From Pirellulales bacterium (lineage in GTDB: Bacteria; Planctomycetota; Planctomycetia; Pirellulales; DATAWG01): DNA of 40,434 nucleotides. The notes beneath the pieces are model-generated. The model made no database searches. It was not told the origin of the DNA and saw only the letters and a list, made by a program, of their open reading frames with translations. Of the stretch, positions 1-8,114 are shown in pieces (positions within the stretch are counted from its first letter, which is position 1; each line of letters starts with the position of its first letter). The DNA lies in NCBI GenBank assembly GCA_035939775.1, contig DASZFO010000095.1, forward strand, positions 1 to 40,434, written 5' to 3'. A program made the position numbers and the translations under genes.

Positions 1-992
1 TTCAAATTCCGCGGTTCCGCGGCATCGACCTTATTGAGCACCAGGATCGTGTCTTTGGCCTCGATCCCCAGCTCCTCGAGCACGTCGTAAACGGCGGCGA
101 TCTGATCGCCGGCCGCCGGATTGCTCGCGTCGGCCACGTGCAACAGCAGATTTGCCTGCCGGGCTTCTTCGAGCGTCGCCTTGAAGCTGGCGATCAAATG
201 GTGCGGCAGATCGCGTATGAAGCCGACCGTGTCGCTCAATAGCACGGGTCCCCAGCCCGGCAATTGCCAGCGGCGGGTTCGGGTGTCGAGCGTGGCGAAG
301 AGTTTGTCCTCCGCCAGCACGTCGCTTCCGGTGAGCGTATTCAAAAGCGTGCTCTTTCCGGCGTTCGTGTAGCCGACGAGGGAAACGGTCATCCGATCGC
401 GGCGGGCGGCGACCTCGCGCTCTTTGCGGCGCTGGATTCCCTTGAGTTCGCTCCCCAAATCGTGAATCCGCTTTTCGACCAGCCGGCGATCGACTTCCAA
501 CTGCTTTTCGCCGGGACCGCGCATGCCGATCCCCATTTTGATTCGCGAGAGATGGGTCCACATCCGCTTCAGCCGCGGCAGCGAGTATTGAAGCTGGGCC
601 ATCTCTACGGCGAGGCGGGATTCGTAGGTCTTGGCCCGGCCGGCGAAGATATCGAGAATCAATTCGGTGCGGTCGACCACCTTGATTCCGAGGGCCTCCT
701 CCAGATTGCGGATTTGAGCCGGCGAGAGATCGTTGTCGAAGAGGACAACGTCGGCATCGGTGCTGCCGGCAAGCTGCTCGAGTTCGGCGAGCTTTCCTTT
801 GCCGAGATAAGTGGTCACGTCGGGAGCGTCGCGCCGCTGCGTGAGCCGCCCGACGACCCGCGCCCCGGCGGTCTCGGCCAGCCCTTCCAATTCGTCGAGC
901 GGATGCTCGTAGTCCGCGCGGTCAGCCAAAAGAACGCCGACGAGGATCGCCGCTTCACTGGCGATGCTCTCCGTCCGTTTCATTTCAGTCAC
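1..992 (-). CDS. hflX: GTPase HflX, C-terminus cut by window edge
   Basis: HflX is a ribosome-associated GTPase that splits or rescues stalled ribosomes. About 330 residues are visible; the family is usually 400-450, so the C-terminal end lies outside the window. The HflX signature GIGMRGPGEKQLEVDRR lies near residues 154-170 after a helical stretch. The G domain shows G1 GYTNAGKST (about 207-215), G3 DTVGF (254-258) and G4 NKVD (320-323). I chose the GTG at 992 because an AAGGAGGA ribosome site lies at 1004-1011, 11 bases upstream. The in-frame ATG at 983 would leave 20 bases. The family call is firm. Confidence 0.95.
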   Translation of the reverse strand, partial: MTEMKRTESIASEAAILVGVLLADRADYEHPLDELEGLAETAGARVVGRLTQRRDAPDVTTYLGKGKLAELEQLAGSTDADVVLFDNDLSPAQIRNLEEALGIKVVDRTELILDIFAGRAKTYESRLAVEMAQLQYSLPRLKRMWTHLSRIKMGIGMRGPGEKQLEVDRRLVEKRIHDLGSELKGIQRRKEREVAARRDRMTVSLVGYTNAGKSTLLNTLTGSDVLAEDKLFATLDTRTRRWQLPGWGPVLLSDTVGFIRDLPHHLIASFKATLEEARQANLLLHVADASNPAAGDQIAAVYDVLEELGIEAKDTILVLNKVDAAEPRNL

Positions 993-1080
993 GGTGCGAT
1001 TGGTCCTCCTTATTGGATTTATCGGCTGATTCTAACCCGCACGATGTCAAATCTATTCTACCATGCGAAGCAGGCTTTGA

Positions 1081-2340
1081 CTAAGACAATGGAACCGGGC
1101 AATTGTTCGCGTCGGCCTCTCCTACGGCAACCTTTTCATACGCCGCGGCGGCCAATTGTTGGAGACTCGAAACAACCGACGGTTCATCGCAGCCACCCAC
1201 TAGGACCGTGATTATCGGGTGCCCGGGTCGGATGGCAGTGCCAGTCGCCGGAATATCGGCCAGGATCGGCCAATCGTGCCCCTGATTCTGCCGTTCGGCC
1301 CACTCGGAGAAATCCGCGCCAACGAGCCAACTGGCTGTGGAGTACAACACTGCTTTGCCAGTGGCCACGCGATTTCGGCATTCAAATGCCGACGACGCAA
1401 CATTCGCGGAAAGTGTTTTTTCGTCGTCCGACGATCGCCGACAGGCCGCGACGTGCAATGAAACGGCATTTATTCCGTACGCCCGTTCCAAGACTTCGAC
1501 CGACGCGGTGTAGCGCGGATTGACTTCGATCGGCCAAATCTGATCGCCGTTCGATATCAGATCGACGCTGAACAAGCCGACGAGATCGAATGCCCTAGCC
1601 AATACGATACCAAGTTCATGAATGCGGTCGCTGGCGTCCGGCGAAACCGCAAGCGGACCGATCGAGCCGCAATAGCGAAATCGGTCGCTGGAACTCATGC
1701 CGGTCCCGCACCAGGGCATACCAATCAGTTGGCGAGTCAGGCCCAGGCAGATTGCTTCATTGCCGGTGCCGATGTAGACCGCGCTGGCCGGCAAGCCTTC
1801 GATGAACTCTTGAAAATAGCGGTGAGGCGCACTCAGCGAATTCGCAGGACCGCCCAGCCAAGGTTCAATGCGACTTCCGCCGGCCGAGGCCAGCGGCTTG
1901 GAAAGCCACGAGCCGTCGGTCGGCACCCCGTCCACGTGCAGCGAGCATCGCGGAGCGGAAAAACCGGCCGCGCGCACTGCCGCCGCCACGCGCCGCGGAT
2001 CGCGCACGGCCCGCAGTGCCTCGCCGCCGACGCCAATCAGCGGCCGAAAGGCGGCCATGCGGTCCACCAGCGCCGGATGGTTTTCCAGCGCCCCGGTGTA
2101 CATCCACGGCCCGGGCGGCGCCGCAGCCAGCGCCTGTTCCAATCCCTCCGGATAGGCGTCGATCCGCTCGACGGGGCAGCACGACCGCAGGTCGAGATCG
2201 GCAAACAAGTCGGCGGCCCAAGGGTTTAAGCCGCCGCGCCTGGCCGACATCGCCGCCGCTCGGGCGCTCGCCCCGACGATTAGGATCGTCTCGTCCGCTT
2301 GTTCATTGCAAAAATTGCTGACACCAATAGCAGGACCCAT
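1081..2340 (-). CDS. ATP-grasp enzyme, probably linked to H4MPT metabolism
   Basis: This 419-residue protein has an ATP-grasp layout. A pre-ATP-grasp N-terminal part contains ILIVGASARAAA (19-30). It is followed by WLSKPLASAGG (145-155), YFQEFIEG (175-182) and the metal-binding motif IEVNPRY (271-277). ATP-grasp enzymes join a carboxylate to an amine or thiol through an acyl phosphate. Methylotrophs and planctomycetes with H4MPT-linked formaldehyde oxidation carry an ATP-grasp gene (orf17 in Methylobacterium) with their C1 genes. The nearby fae and mtdB make that identity likely, but this is inferred from context. The start at 2340 lies inside the CAP-domain gene and overlaps it by 38 bases. 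No in-frame ATG is closer to that gene's end. Confidence 0.8.
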   Translation of the reverse strand: MGPAIGVSNFCNEQADETILIVGASARAAAMSARRGGLNPWAADLFADLDLRSCCPVERIDAYPEGLEQALAAAPPGPWMYTGALENHPALVDRMAAFRPLIGVGGEALRAVRDPRRVAAAVRAAGFSAPRCSLHVDGVPTDGSWLSKPLASAGGSRIEPWLGGPANSLSAPHRYFQEFIEGLPASAVYIGTGNEAICLGLTRQLIGMPWCGTGMSSSDRFRYCGSIGPLAVSPDASDRIHELGIVLARAFDLVGLFSVDLISNGDQIWPIEVNPRYTASVEVLERAYGINAVSLHVAACRRSSDDEKTLSANVASSAFECRNRVATGKAVLYSTASWLVGADFSEWAERQNQGHDWPILADIPATGTAIRPGHPIITVLVGGCDEPSVVSSLQQLAAAAYEKVAVGEADANNCPVPLS

Positions 2341-2728
2341 CCGTGGCAGTATAGGCGGCCACGCCGATCCGCCGGTAGCTTGGATTGAGGATATTTGCCC
2401 GATGCCCTGACGAACTCATCCACGACGACATGGCTTCTTCCGCCGATCGCTGACCCCAGGCGATATTCTCCGCCACGCCGATCGACGAATGCTGCAAGTT
2501 ATGGCTATTCGTCATCCAAGCCGCGTGGTTGCGGGCGGTTTGCTCGAGCGACATGTCGATTTGCAAGGCCGGCAGGCCGTACAGTGCCCGCTGGGCGTTT
2601 GTACCGTCCACAATCGCCTTTTCCACGGGGTGAAGATCAATTCGCGGCGTTACCGGGATCGTCGATGTTGTCGTGGCTTCCACGGCCATCAAAACCACCG
2701 TCGCGAGCTTCATCAGAGCCGGAAACAT
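2303..2728 (-). CDS. Small secreted CAP/SCP-domain protein (YkwD-like)
   Basis: This 141-residue protein has a hydrophobic N-terminal signal (about 1-22) followed by a bacterial CAP domain. Family marks are NAQRALYGLPAL (44-55), a histidine in ARNHAAWM (H68), AENIAWG (86-92) and GHRANIL (108-114). The two histidines and the glutamate form the usual CAP cavity. Bacterial members are extracytoplasmic and their biochemical activity is mostly unknown. The protein is shorter than typical YkwD proteins and is essentially signal plus domain. An AAGGAGAAAC ribosome site directly precedes the ATG. Its 3' end overlaps the ATP-grasp gene, so the two are probably co-transcribed. Confidence 0.87.
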   Translation of the reverse strand: MFPALMKLATVVLMAVEATTTSTIPVTPRIDLHPVEKAIVDGTNAQRALYGLPALQIDMSLEQTARNHAAWMTNSHNLQHSSIGVAENIAWGQRSAEEAMSSWMSSSGHRANILNPSYRRIGVAAYTATDGSCYWCQQFLQ

Positions 2729-3326
2729 AGTTTCTCCTTAAACAAACGAGGAACGAAACAGAAACCAAGCGAGCCGGACGGCGTAAGCCGCCGGATCATC
2801 GTGAACCAACCAACTTAGGCCAGCGATCGCTACTGGACAGTCCGCCGCGGCGGGCTGCTGGATCAACAGGCAAAGGCGGGCTTGCCGTTGGGCCGACGGT
2901 TCCAGGTTGGTAAGGTGGGTTGGAAACCGGCGGGGCAAACTGCGGTGAGTTTGCGGGCAAGGCCGTCCAACATAACCGAGGAAAAATCGCGTGCAAGGGG
3001 GTCGCGAAACGGCCAGAGAAAGTAATCACACGGTGCTTGTAATCGACGGCAGGTTTGCTAACCTGCTTGGTTCGGACGGACGAGAGCCGTCGTTTGCCGC
3101 TGTAGCGCCAATGCAACGCAACGTCGTTTAACCCGGAGCCATCGGCGACGGACCCCGCGCCGCTCGGCATCCCCAATGGCTCCAGGCTAAGAACGCCTAA
3201 CAAATCCGGCGGGGACTGTCCCCCTTTTGCGGAGTCCGCGGAGCAAAACGGGGACTTTCCCCTTCTCCCAGCCGGATTTGTTAGGCGCTCTAAACGGAAA
3301 TCCAACCCACATCAGGAGAAACAGTC
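2729..3326. other. Repeat-rich 598 bp intergenic region upstream of fae
   Basis: I see no convincing gene in this divergent spacer between the CAP-domain gene and fae. It holds a perfect 7 bp hairpin at 3049-3066, an 8 bp inverted pair GGAGCCAT/ATGGCTCC at about 3135-3184, and the palindromic element at 3194-3287. An AGGAG ribosome site for fae lies near 3312-3317. Open frames here are short or made of repeat sequence. The promoters of both flanking genes should lie here, but I cannot place -10 and -35 boxes with confidence. Confidence 0.6.
3194..3287. repeat. Palindromic element with 17 bp inverted ends, copy 1
   Basis: A 94 bp element bounded by a perfect 17 bp inverted repeat, CGCCTAACAAATCCGGC at 3194-3210 and its complement at 3271-3287. 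The inside has two facing GGGGACT arms and an A/T-rich turn. A second copy lies at 39341-39452. It ends 39 bases before the fae start codon, so it probably lies in the fae promoter or leader region. Confidence 0.9.
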
Positions 3327-3824
3327 ATGTCGATGTTCGTCGGAGAAGCCCTGGCTGGAGAGGGCAATGAGATTGCCCACATCGATCTGTTGATTGGCGA
3401 CAAGGATGGCCCAGTCGGCGTGGCGTTCGCCAACGCCTTGGCTCGGCAAAGCCAAGGGCACTCCAATCTATTGGCGGTGCTAACGCCGAATCTGGCCGTG
3501 AAGCCGTCCACTGTGCTCGTCACCAAGGTGACGATCAAGGGAGCCAAGCAGGCCGTCCAGATGTTCGGTCCGGCTCAGTCTGCGGTCGCCAAGGCGGTGG
3601 CCGATTCGGTCGCGGACGGCGTGATCCCCAAAAATCAGGTGGAAAGTCTGGTAATCGTCTGCGGCGTGTTCATTCATTGGGAAGCCTCCGACGACAAGAA
3701 GATCTACGAATTCAACTACAAGGCCACGAAAGACGCGATCTCCAATGCCATGAAGGGCAAGCCGACCATCGACGAGGTGTTGGCCGGCAAGGAATCGGCG
3801 CACCATCCGTTCCGCGGATTCTGA
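3327..3824 (+). CDS. fae: Formaldehyde-activating enzyme
   Basis: Fae condenses formaldehyde with tetrahydromethanopterin to give methylene-H4MPT in the cytoplasm. It is the entry step of H4MPT-linked formaldehyde oxidation. The 165-residue length fits the family. The N-terminal VGEALAGEGNEIAHIDL carries the conserved histidine (H18 here) used in catalysis. Other family blocks are NLLAVLTPNL, QAVQMFGPAQ, GVFIHWEASDD and the C-terminal HPF. The start is supported by AGGAG about 10 bases upstream. mtdB follows after 47 bases, so the two are very likely one transcript giving capture followed by the first oxidation. The later pathway genes (mch, fhcABCD) are not in the window. Confidence 0.97.
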   Translation: MSMFVGEALAGEGNEIAHIDLLIGDKDGPVGVAFANALARQSQGHSNLLAVLTPNLAVKPSTVLVTKVTIKGAKQAVQMFGPAQSAVAKAVADSVADGVIPKNQVESLVIVCGVFIHWEASDDKKIYEFNYKATKDAISNAMKGKPTIDEVLAGKESAHHPFRGF

Positions 3825-3827
3825 CGC

Positions 3828-3871
3828 TGCGCGAGTACGAAGTACAAAAGACGCGGTACGAAGTACGGCGT
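3828..3871. repeat. Stuttered GTACGAAGTAC repeat between fae and mtdB
   Basis: The short fae-mtdB spacer contains two copies of TACGAAGTAC about 22 bases apart, ending just before the mtdB ATG. It resembles other short-unit repeats in this window. It leaves mtdB without an obvious Shine-Dalgarno site. Confidence 0.7.
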
Positions 3872-4744
3872 ATGGCCCATCCCAAAATCCTGATCCAGCT
3901 CGACAGCGATCCGCAGCCGAGTGTGTTTGATGCCGTCGTGGCGATTGATGCCGGGGTGGATCAGCTTTTGCGGCACGGCGGAGTGACTGTCGAACTGGTG
4001 CGTGATCTCGTTTACGGCGGGATGTTTACGCGGTCACCCGCCGATTTGAAATCGACGGCCATCTTCATCGGCGGCTCGAACGTGGCGGCAGCGGAACGGA
4101 TTCTGGCCGAGGTCCGCAAGTCGTTCTTTGGTCCGCTGCGAATGTCCGTGCTGTTGGATGCTAACGGCGCGAACACGACGGCGGCGGCGGCCGTGCTCGC
4201 CGCGTCGCGCCAAATGCCGCTTGCGAAAACGCAAGCGCTCGTTCTCGCGGGAACCGGTCCCGTTGGCAGCCGAGTCGCGCGGCTGCTGGCCGGCGCGGGA
4301 GCGGTCGTGCGAATTGGTTCGCGCGATCTCGAACGGGCGGAATCCGTTGGTCGCGCCGTCATAGAGCGAGTTCCATCCGCCGACGTTTCATCGTTCGTCA
4401 TCTCTGGAGAGGATGGTTTGAGATCGGCCCTGGATGGCGTTCAGCTCGTGATCGCCGCCGGTCCCCCGGGCGTGACTTTGCTGCCGGCGGCAATTCGCCG
4501 CGCGTGCCCGACGTTGCAAGCAGCCATTGATCTCAACGCGGTTCCACCACTGGGCATCGAAGGGGTCGAGGCGACAGATCGGGCGCGGTCGCTGGATGGG
4601 ATCACCGCTTTCGGTGCGATCGGCGTCGGCGGACTAAAGATGAAGATTCACAAACGAGCCATCCAGCGGCTGTTTGAATCGAACGATCGAGTGCTCGACG
4701 CAGAAGAAGTACTGGAACTCGCGGCGGAGGAAAGTGGGCAGTAA
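3872..4744 (+). CDS. mtdB: Methylene-tetrahydromethanopterin dehydrogenase (MtdB/MtdC type)
   Basis: The enzyme oxidises methylene-H4MPT, the Fae product, to methenyl-H4MPT with NAD(P)+. The 290-residue protein has the family N-terminal part (FDAVVAIDAGVD, AIFIGGSN), a Rossmann loop in LVLAGTGPVGSRVARLL, and DLNAVPPLGIEGVEATD near the C-terminus, closely matching MtdB. SRDLERAE after the second strand is compatible with NADP, but cofactor choice cannot be settled from sequence. I chose the ATG at 3872 because a longer frame would run back into fae and is not family-like. The TAA stop and last residues lie in the repeat arm that starts near 4731, so the C-terminal tail is partly repeat-encoded. 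mtdC is an alternative symbol. Confidence 0.92.
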   Translation: MAHPKILIQLDSDPQPSVFDAVVAIDAGVDQLLRHGGVTVELVRDLVYGGMFTRSPADLKSTAIFIGGSNVAAAERILAEVRKSFFGPLRMSVLLDANGANTTAAAAVLAASRQMPLAKTQALVLAGTGPVGSRVARLLAGAGAVVRIGSRDLERAESVGRAVIERVPSADVSSFVISGEDGLRSALDGVQLVIAAGPPGVTLLPAAIRRACPTLQAAIDLNAVPPLGIEGVEATDRARSLDGITAFGAIGVGGLKMKIHKRAIQRLFESNDRVLDAEEVLELAAEESGQ

Positions 4745-4830
4745 ACGGTAAGCAGTGGGCAGTATGTAGAAAGCACTGTTTCCCGGACCGACGTCTACTG
4801 CCAACTGCCAACTGCCTACTGCCTTTCTTC
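4731..4830. repeat. Stuttered inverted repeat spanning two convergent gene ends
   Basis: The left arm repeats AGTGGGCAGT-like units (about 4733-4763). The right arm repeats ACTGCCAACTGCC-like units (about 4797-4822). Together they form a large imperfect hairpin. The mtdB stop (4742-4744) and the stop of the convergent gene (4816-4818) both lie inside the arms. It may serve as a two-way terminator. Confidence 0.8.
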
Positions 4831-5517
4831 CTCCGGCGGTTCGATGTCGATAGGCAGGTCCGACTCGTGAAGTTGATCGACGACTTCGCGATAGCGGCGG
4901 CGTGTGCCGATGTGCGCCCAACCTAGAAAGACATTGCCCGCCGCTGAGACCCCCAGAGCCCCGAGCGCAGCGAACAGAGGCAACGACGGTTTGTCCGGAT
5001 CGCGGATCGCGGCGGAATCGGTTGCGTTCGCCGCGGCGGAAGGGCTGTCATCTTCGCGCCGGGTCGGGTGATCCACAGCTTGAAACGAAGCCTGCTCGGC
5101 GGTCCCAGTTGCCGCCGCGGCGAGTGGAGCGGCCAGAGGGTTCTTAGGCAGTTCGTTGGGTGCCGATTGATTGGCCAAGGTCTTCGCGTCGCTCGAAGGC
5201 TCGGAACGTTTTGCGGCGCTTTCCGGTGGCGATGCGTCTAGCCGCGGGGGCTTTGACGAATCGCCGGCGACGTTGTCAGGAACCTTGAAAACAGTCTGCC
5301 CTTGGTTCGGCAACGTGCCCGCGCCCACGCGGATCTCGATTTGTCGAATGTCGCGCAGCTCGGGAGGAACATAGCTTCGGGCGACGACGCCCCCCTTGAG
5401 AAACAGATCGGGCTCGACCTGCACGATATAGGTATTGCCCCCTTCCTTGATCGGCTCCCAACCAAACTCCACGCCGACCGCGGCGACGACCAAGAGAACG
5501 CTAGATGCACTAAGCAT
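4816..5517 (-). CDS. Planctomycete membrane protein of unknown function
   Basis: I do not recognise a named function. The 233-residue protein starts with a hydrophobic segment (about 2-16). A conserved-looking block, GWEPIKEGGNTYIVQVEP, follows and resembles other planctomycete hypothetical proteins I remember. Next comes a long low-complexity Pro/Ser/Ala region. A second membrane segment lies near residue 185, ending with an acidic tail. I chose the ATG at 5517, because the 16 extra residues of the longer frame are encoded by the stuttered repeat at 5521-5546. The stop codon lies in the repeat arm it shares with mtdB. It probably has two membrane anchors with a mainly periplasmic linker. Confidence 0.72.
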   Translation of the reverse strand: MLSASSVLLVVAAVGVEFGWEPIKEGGNTYIVQVEPDLFLKGGVVARSYVPPELRDIRQIEIRVGAGTLPNQGQTVFKVPDNVAGDSSKPPRLDASPPESAAKRSEPSSDAKTLANQSAPNELPKNPLAAPLAAAATGTAEQASFQAVDHPTRREDDSPSAAANATDSAAIRDPDKPSLPLFAALGALGVSAAGNVFLGWAHIGTRRRYREVVDQLHESDLPIDIEPPEEERQ

Positions 5518-5520
5518 GAT

Positions 5521-5630
5521 AGAGACTCGGGGTTCGGGACTCGGGGAAATGGAATCGCCCGACAAGATTCATCCTACGCGACGGCTTGTGCGCGCTCTAG
5601 TCCCGAGCCCCGACTCCCGAATCCCGCGTT
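5521..5630. repeat. GACTCGGGG/TTCGGG stuttered inverted repeat, copy 1
   Basis: The left arm (about 5522-5547) reads as short direct repeats of GACTCGGGG and TTCGGG. The right arm (about 5599-5628) carries the complement. The element lies between the starting hypothetical gene and the end of the AI-2E gene, and the right arm encodes the last residues of the latter. A second copy flanks the other side of the AI-2E gene (6808-6972). Confidence 0.8.
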
Positions 5631-6733
5631 TTTTTCGGCGACTTCCGTAGGCTATCCAGCTCGACGTTCAACATTCTCAAGCCGGTCTGCAAAAACGACA
5701 CGGCCATTGGCCCGACGAAAATCCCCAGCGGCCCCATCGCCGCGACCCCGCCCAGCACACTCAACAGCGCGAGCAGCGGGTGCAAGTTCGCCTGGCCGTG
5801 CAGAATCAACGGCTTAACGACGTTATCCGCGACGAGGGCGACCAGAAAGCAAAAGATAGCCAACGCGATCCCGGCTGGCACATGGTCTCCGACCATAAGC
5901 CATACGGAGCACGAACCCCAGACGATGGCCGATCCAACGATCGGCACAAACGACGCAAACACCGTCAAAATCATGAGCAAAACCACGGCCTCAAGTCCGG
6001 CGAAGTAATAGGCGATCGCGTCGAGAACTCCCTGCAAAAGTGCGGTCAAGATCGTTGCCGTCGCCACGGCCCGGCTCATATCGACGAATTGTGCGATCAG
6101 TTCCTGTTGATACTTCGACTCCAGCGGCACCAACTCCGTGCTTGCGGCGACTAAGTCCTTTCCATCCGCGAGAAAATAGTAAAGCGCGAAAACGGTAACA
6201 AAAGCATTGACCAGAAAGCCGGCGAGGTAGCTTGGCGTTTTCAAAGCCAATGGGCCAAACCAATCGTTGACCCTGGCCGCGATCATCTTGTGTATTTCAG
6301 AGGGCGTAATCTCCAAGTCGAATCGCTTGTTGATTGGCTCGATCAGCTTGTCGAGCTGGGTAGGAACGTTCGGCGCGGCTTCCGCCGCCACGCCATCTCC
6401 ACGGTCGTTCGCCGCCGACGAGGACGACTGCTCGCGAGCTTTCCGCCCGCCTTGATCGGCAAGGAAGCTCACGGCGTCCGCTGAGGCACGGAACACGACG
6501 AAGCCGACAGGCGCAAGCACGATCACAAGGATTAGCACCGTGGTGATCGCCGCGGCAATTCGGTCGTACCCATGTAGGCGGTTGATGATTGCGATGTGCA
6601 ACGGTCGAAACAGAATCGTCAACAGCACTGCCAAGAACAGCGGCAGAAGAAAACCGATCATCACTTGGATGAAAAGGAATCCGAGGGCCACGACTAAAAC
6701 GATCAGACCGATCAGCGTGATGATGCGGGCCAT
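5597..6733 (-). CDS. AI-2E family transporter
   Basis: This 378-residue polytopic inner-membrane protein belongs to the AI-2E exporter family (PerM/TqsA/YhhT-like). Members export small molecules or ions; most have no proven substrate. The N-terminal part has two hydrophobic hairpins. A soluble region near residues 100-170 includes a Ser-rich low-complexity stretch. The C-terminal half has the family FALYYFLADG, FASFVPIVGSAIVWG, DNVVKPLILHG and HPLLALLSVLGG blocks. I chose the ATG at 6733 because a GAGGAGC ribosome site precedes it and a 66-residue upstream extension is repeat-like. The final DSGVGARD residues are encoded by the stuttered repeat, so the native C-terminus has probably been altered. 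Confidence 0.9.
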   Translation of the reverse strand: MARIITLIGLIVLVVALGFLFIQVMIGFLLPLFLAVLLTILFRPLHIAIINRLHGYDRIAAAITTVLILVIVLAPVGFVVFRASADAVSFLADQGGRKAREQSSSSAANDRGDGVAAEAAPNVPTQLDKLIEPINKRFDLEITPSEIHKMIAARVNDWFGPLALKTPSYLAGFLVNAFVTVFALYYFLADGKDLVAASTELVPLESKYQQELIAQFVDMSRAVATATILTALLQGVLDAIAYYFAGLEAVVLLMILTVFASFVPIVGSAIVWGSCSVWLMVGDHVPAGIALAIFCFLVALVADNVVKPLILHGQANLHPLLALLSVLGGVAAMGPLGIFVGPMAVSFLQTGLRMLNVELDSLRKSPKKTRDSGVGARD

Positions 6734-6807
6734 GAAGGGCGCTCCTCGAATTGAATGCCGCACATTGTAAGGCCAGCGACAACAAGTGGCGAGAGGCTGG
6801 CGGACGA

Positions 6808-6972
6808 GACTCGGGGTTCGGGGCTCGGAATTCGGAAGAAGAGCGGCAGGCTCCCGCCGCGCGCGGCGCGCGGCTAGACTGGTGTTGGCGCGCCGACAGG
6901 TCGCCAGATCGCGGATTGACGTTGTCGCCATTGCCAGCCCCGAGCCCCGAGTCCTGAGCCCCGAACCCCGTG
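6808..6972. repeat. GACTCGGGG/TTCGGG stuttered inverted repeat, copy 2
   Basis: The left arm is near 6809-6836 and the right arm near 6937-6971, with the same units as the element at 5521-5630. The right arm runs into the GTG start codon proposed for the downstream flippase-like gene. A GC-rich CGCGCGGCGCGCGGC tract lies between the arms. Confidence 0.78.
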
Positions 6973-7893
6973 CCCTTTCCTCGCAAATGGCCGCTCCTGG
7001 CGATCAAGATCGCGATACTTGCGCTCCTGGTTTGGGGCGTTCATCGCACGTTGGGCGATGCGTACGACAAGCTCCGCGATCAGCCGCTCCACCTTAATCC
7101 GCTTTGGCTCATCGTGTCGGGCATCTTGTATCTGGTCGCGATGGTCCCGAGCGTGTTGTTCTGGCATCGAGTCTTGCACGTGCTCGGTCAAGAGGCGGGG
7201 CTGCTGAAAACGCTGCGGGCCTATTACATCGGCCATTTGGGAAAATACGTCCCCGGCAAGGCGCTGGTGGTCGTGTTGCGGGCCGGAATGGTTCGCGGCG
7301 AGCGGGTGCACGGCGGTGTGGCGGCGGCGACGGTGTTCGTCGAAACCCTTACCATGATGGCCTCGGGTTCGTTCATCGCCGCTGCATTAGTCGCCATCTT
7401 GTACCGGGAACATTGGCTCTACGTCGCCGGCGCGGTCGTCTGCATGTTCGCGGCGGGTCTGCCGACGCTGCCGCCGGTCTTTGCCTATTTGGTTCGCCTG
7501 ACACGAATCGGCCGCGGGGCTGCCGAAGCGGGCGTCGATCTCAATCGAATCGACTATGGCACGCTGCTCCTCGGTTGGCTCGGCACCGGGATTGGCTGGT
7601 TCATCTCCGGCTTGAGCCTTTGGGCGACGCTCCGCGGTATGGGGGAAACCGCGCTCGGGCCGATCGACGGACTGCCCTTCCTCACCATGATCGTCGCAAT
7701 CTCGGTCGTCGCCGGCTTTATTTCGATGATCCCCGGAGGCCTCGGATCGCGCGATCTGGTCATGCTGGAACTGCTCCATTTGCGGTTGGGCGATACGGTG
7801 GCCCTAGTCTCCACGGTGCTGCTACGTCTCGTTTGGCTGGGAGCGGAACTGGCAATCTCCGCGGTGCTTTACCCGTTGCGGTCGAGAGCCTAA
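6970..7893 (+). CDS. Flippase-like membrane protein (LPG synthase TM / UPF0104 family)
   Basis: This 307-residue polytopic protein fits the lysylphosphatidylglycerol synthase transmembrane family (PF03706). It has about eight hydrophobic segments, the GHLGKYVPGK motif (88-97) and ISMIPGGLGSRD near residues 252-263. Relatives without the synthase domain are proposed lipid or glycolipid flippases. It lies upstream of a glycosyltransferase and a GT-C-like protein on the same strand, which suggests a role in envelope glycolipid assembly. The start is uncertain. GTG at 6970 is the only reasonable in-frame start ahead of the first membrane helix, and it lies at the end of a repeat arm. Confidence 0.85.
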   Translation: MPFPRKWPLLAIKIAILALLVWGVHRTLGDAYDKLRDQPLHLNPLWLIVSGILYLVAMVPSVLFWHRVLHVLGQEAGLLKTLRAYYIGHLGKYVPGKALVVVLRAGMVRGERVHGGVAAATVFVETLTMMASGSFIAAALVAILYREHWLYVAGAVVCMFAAGLPTLPPVFAYLVRLTRIGRGAAEAGVDLNRIDYGTLLLGWLGTGIGWFISGLSLWATLRGMGETALGPIDGLPFLTMIVAISVVAGFISMIPGGLGSRDLVMLELLHLRLGDTVALVSTVLLRLVWLGAELAISAVLYPLRSRA

Positions 7894-7998
7894 CGCATTT
7901 GCCGCGGTCCTCAGAGCTTTTTTGCAGTGGATGCGGGTCGAATTCGCGCTGCGCTTAATCTATGATGGAGTTTGCGACTCCGATCTCCGACCAACCGC

Positions 7999-8077
7999 TG
8001 GAGTTCCCTTCGGGTCTGAGCCTCAGGGTCGAAGACAGGCTTTAGCCTGCCGACCGCAGCCGAAAGGCTGAACTCCA
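7999..8077. repeat. Hairpin repeat carrying a 30 bp nested core
   Basis: The outer pair is TGGAGTTC (7999-8006) with GAACTCCA (8070-8077). Directly after the left arm, 8007-8036 holds a 30 bp core that contains CTGAGCCTCAG and a CTTCG/CGAAG pair. The same core, one base shorter, lies in a different hairpin at 25503-25531. Confidence 0.85.
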
Positions 8078-8114
8078 ACATTCCAACTTCCGACGTCCAA
8101 TCACGGCAGATTCT

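Noticed and set aside
264-1211. 315-residue plus-strand frame
   Set aside because: It is antisense to hflX. The minus frame has all HflX motifs; the plus frame is arginine- and proline-rich noise.
2796-3305. 169-residue minus-strand frame before fae
   Set aside because: Much of it is translated palindromic repeat; similar false proteins can be read from the second copy near 39341.
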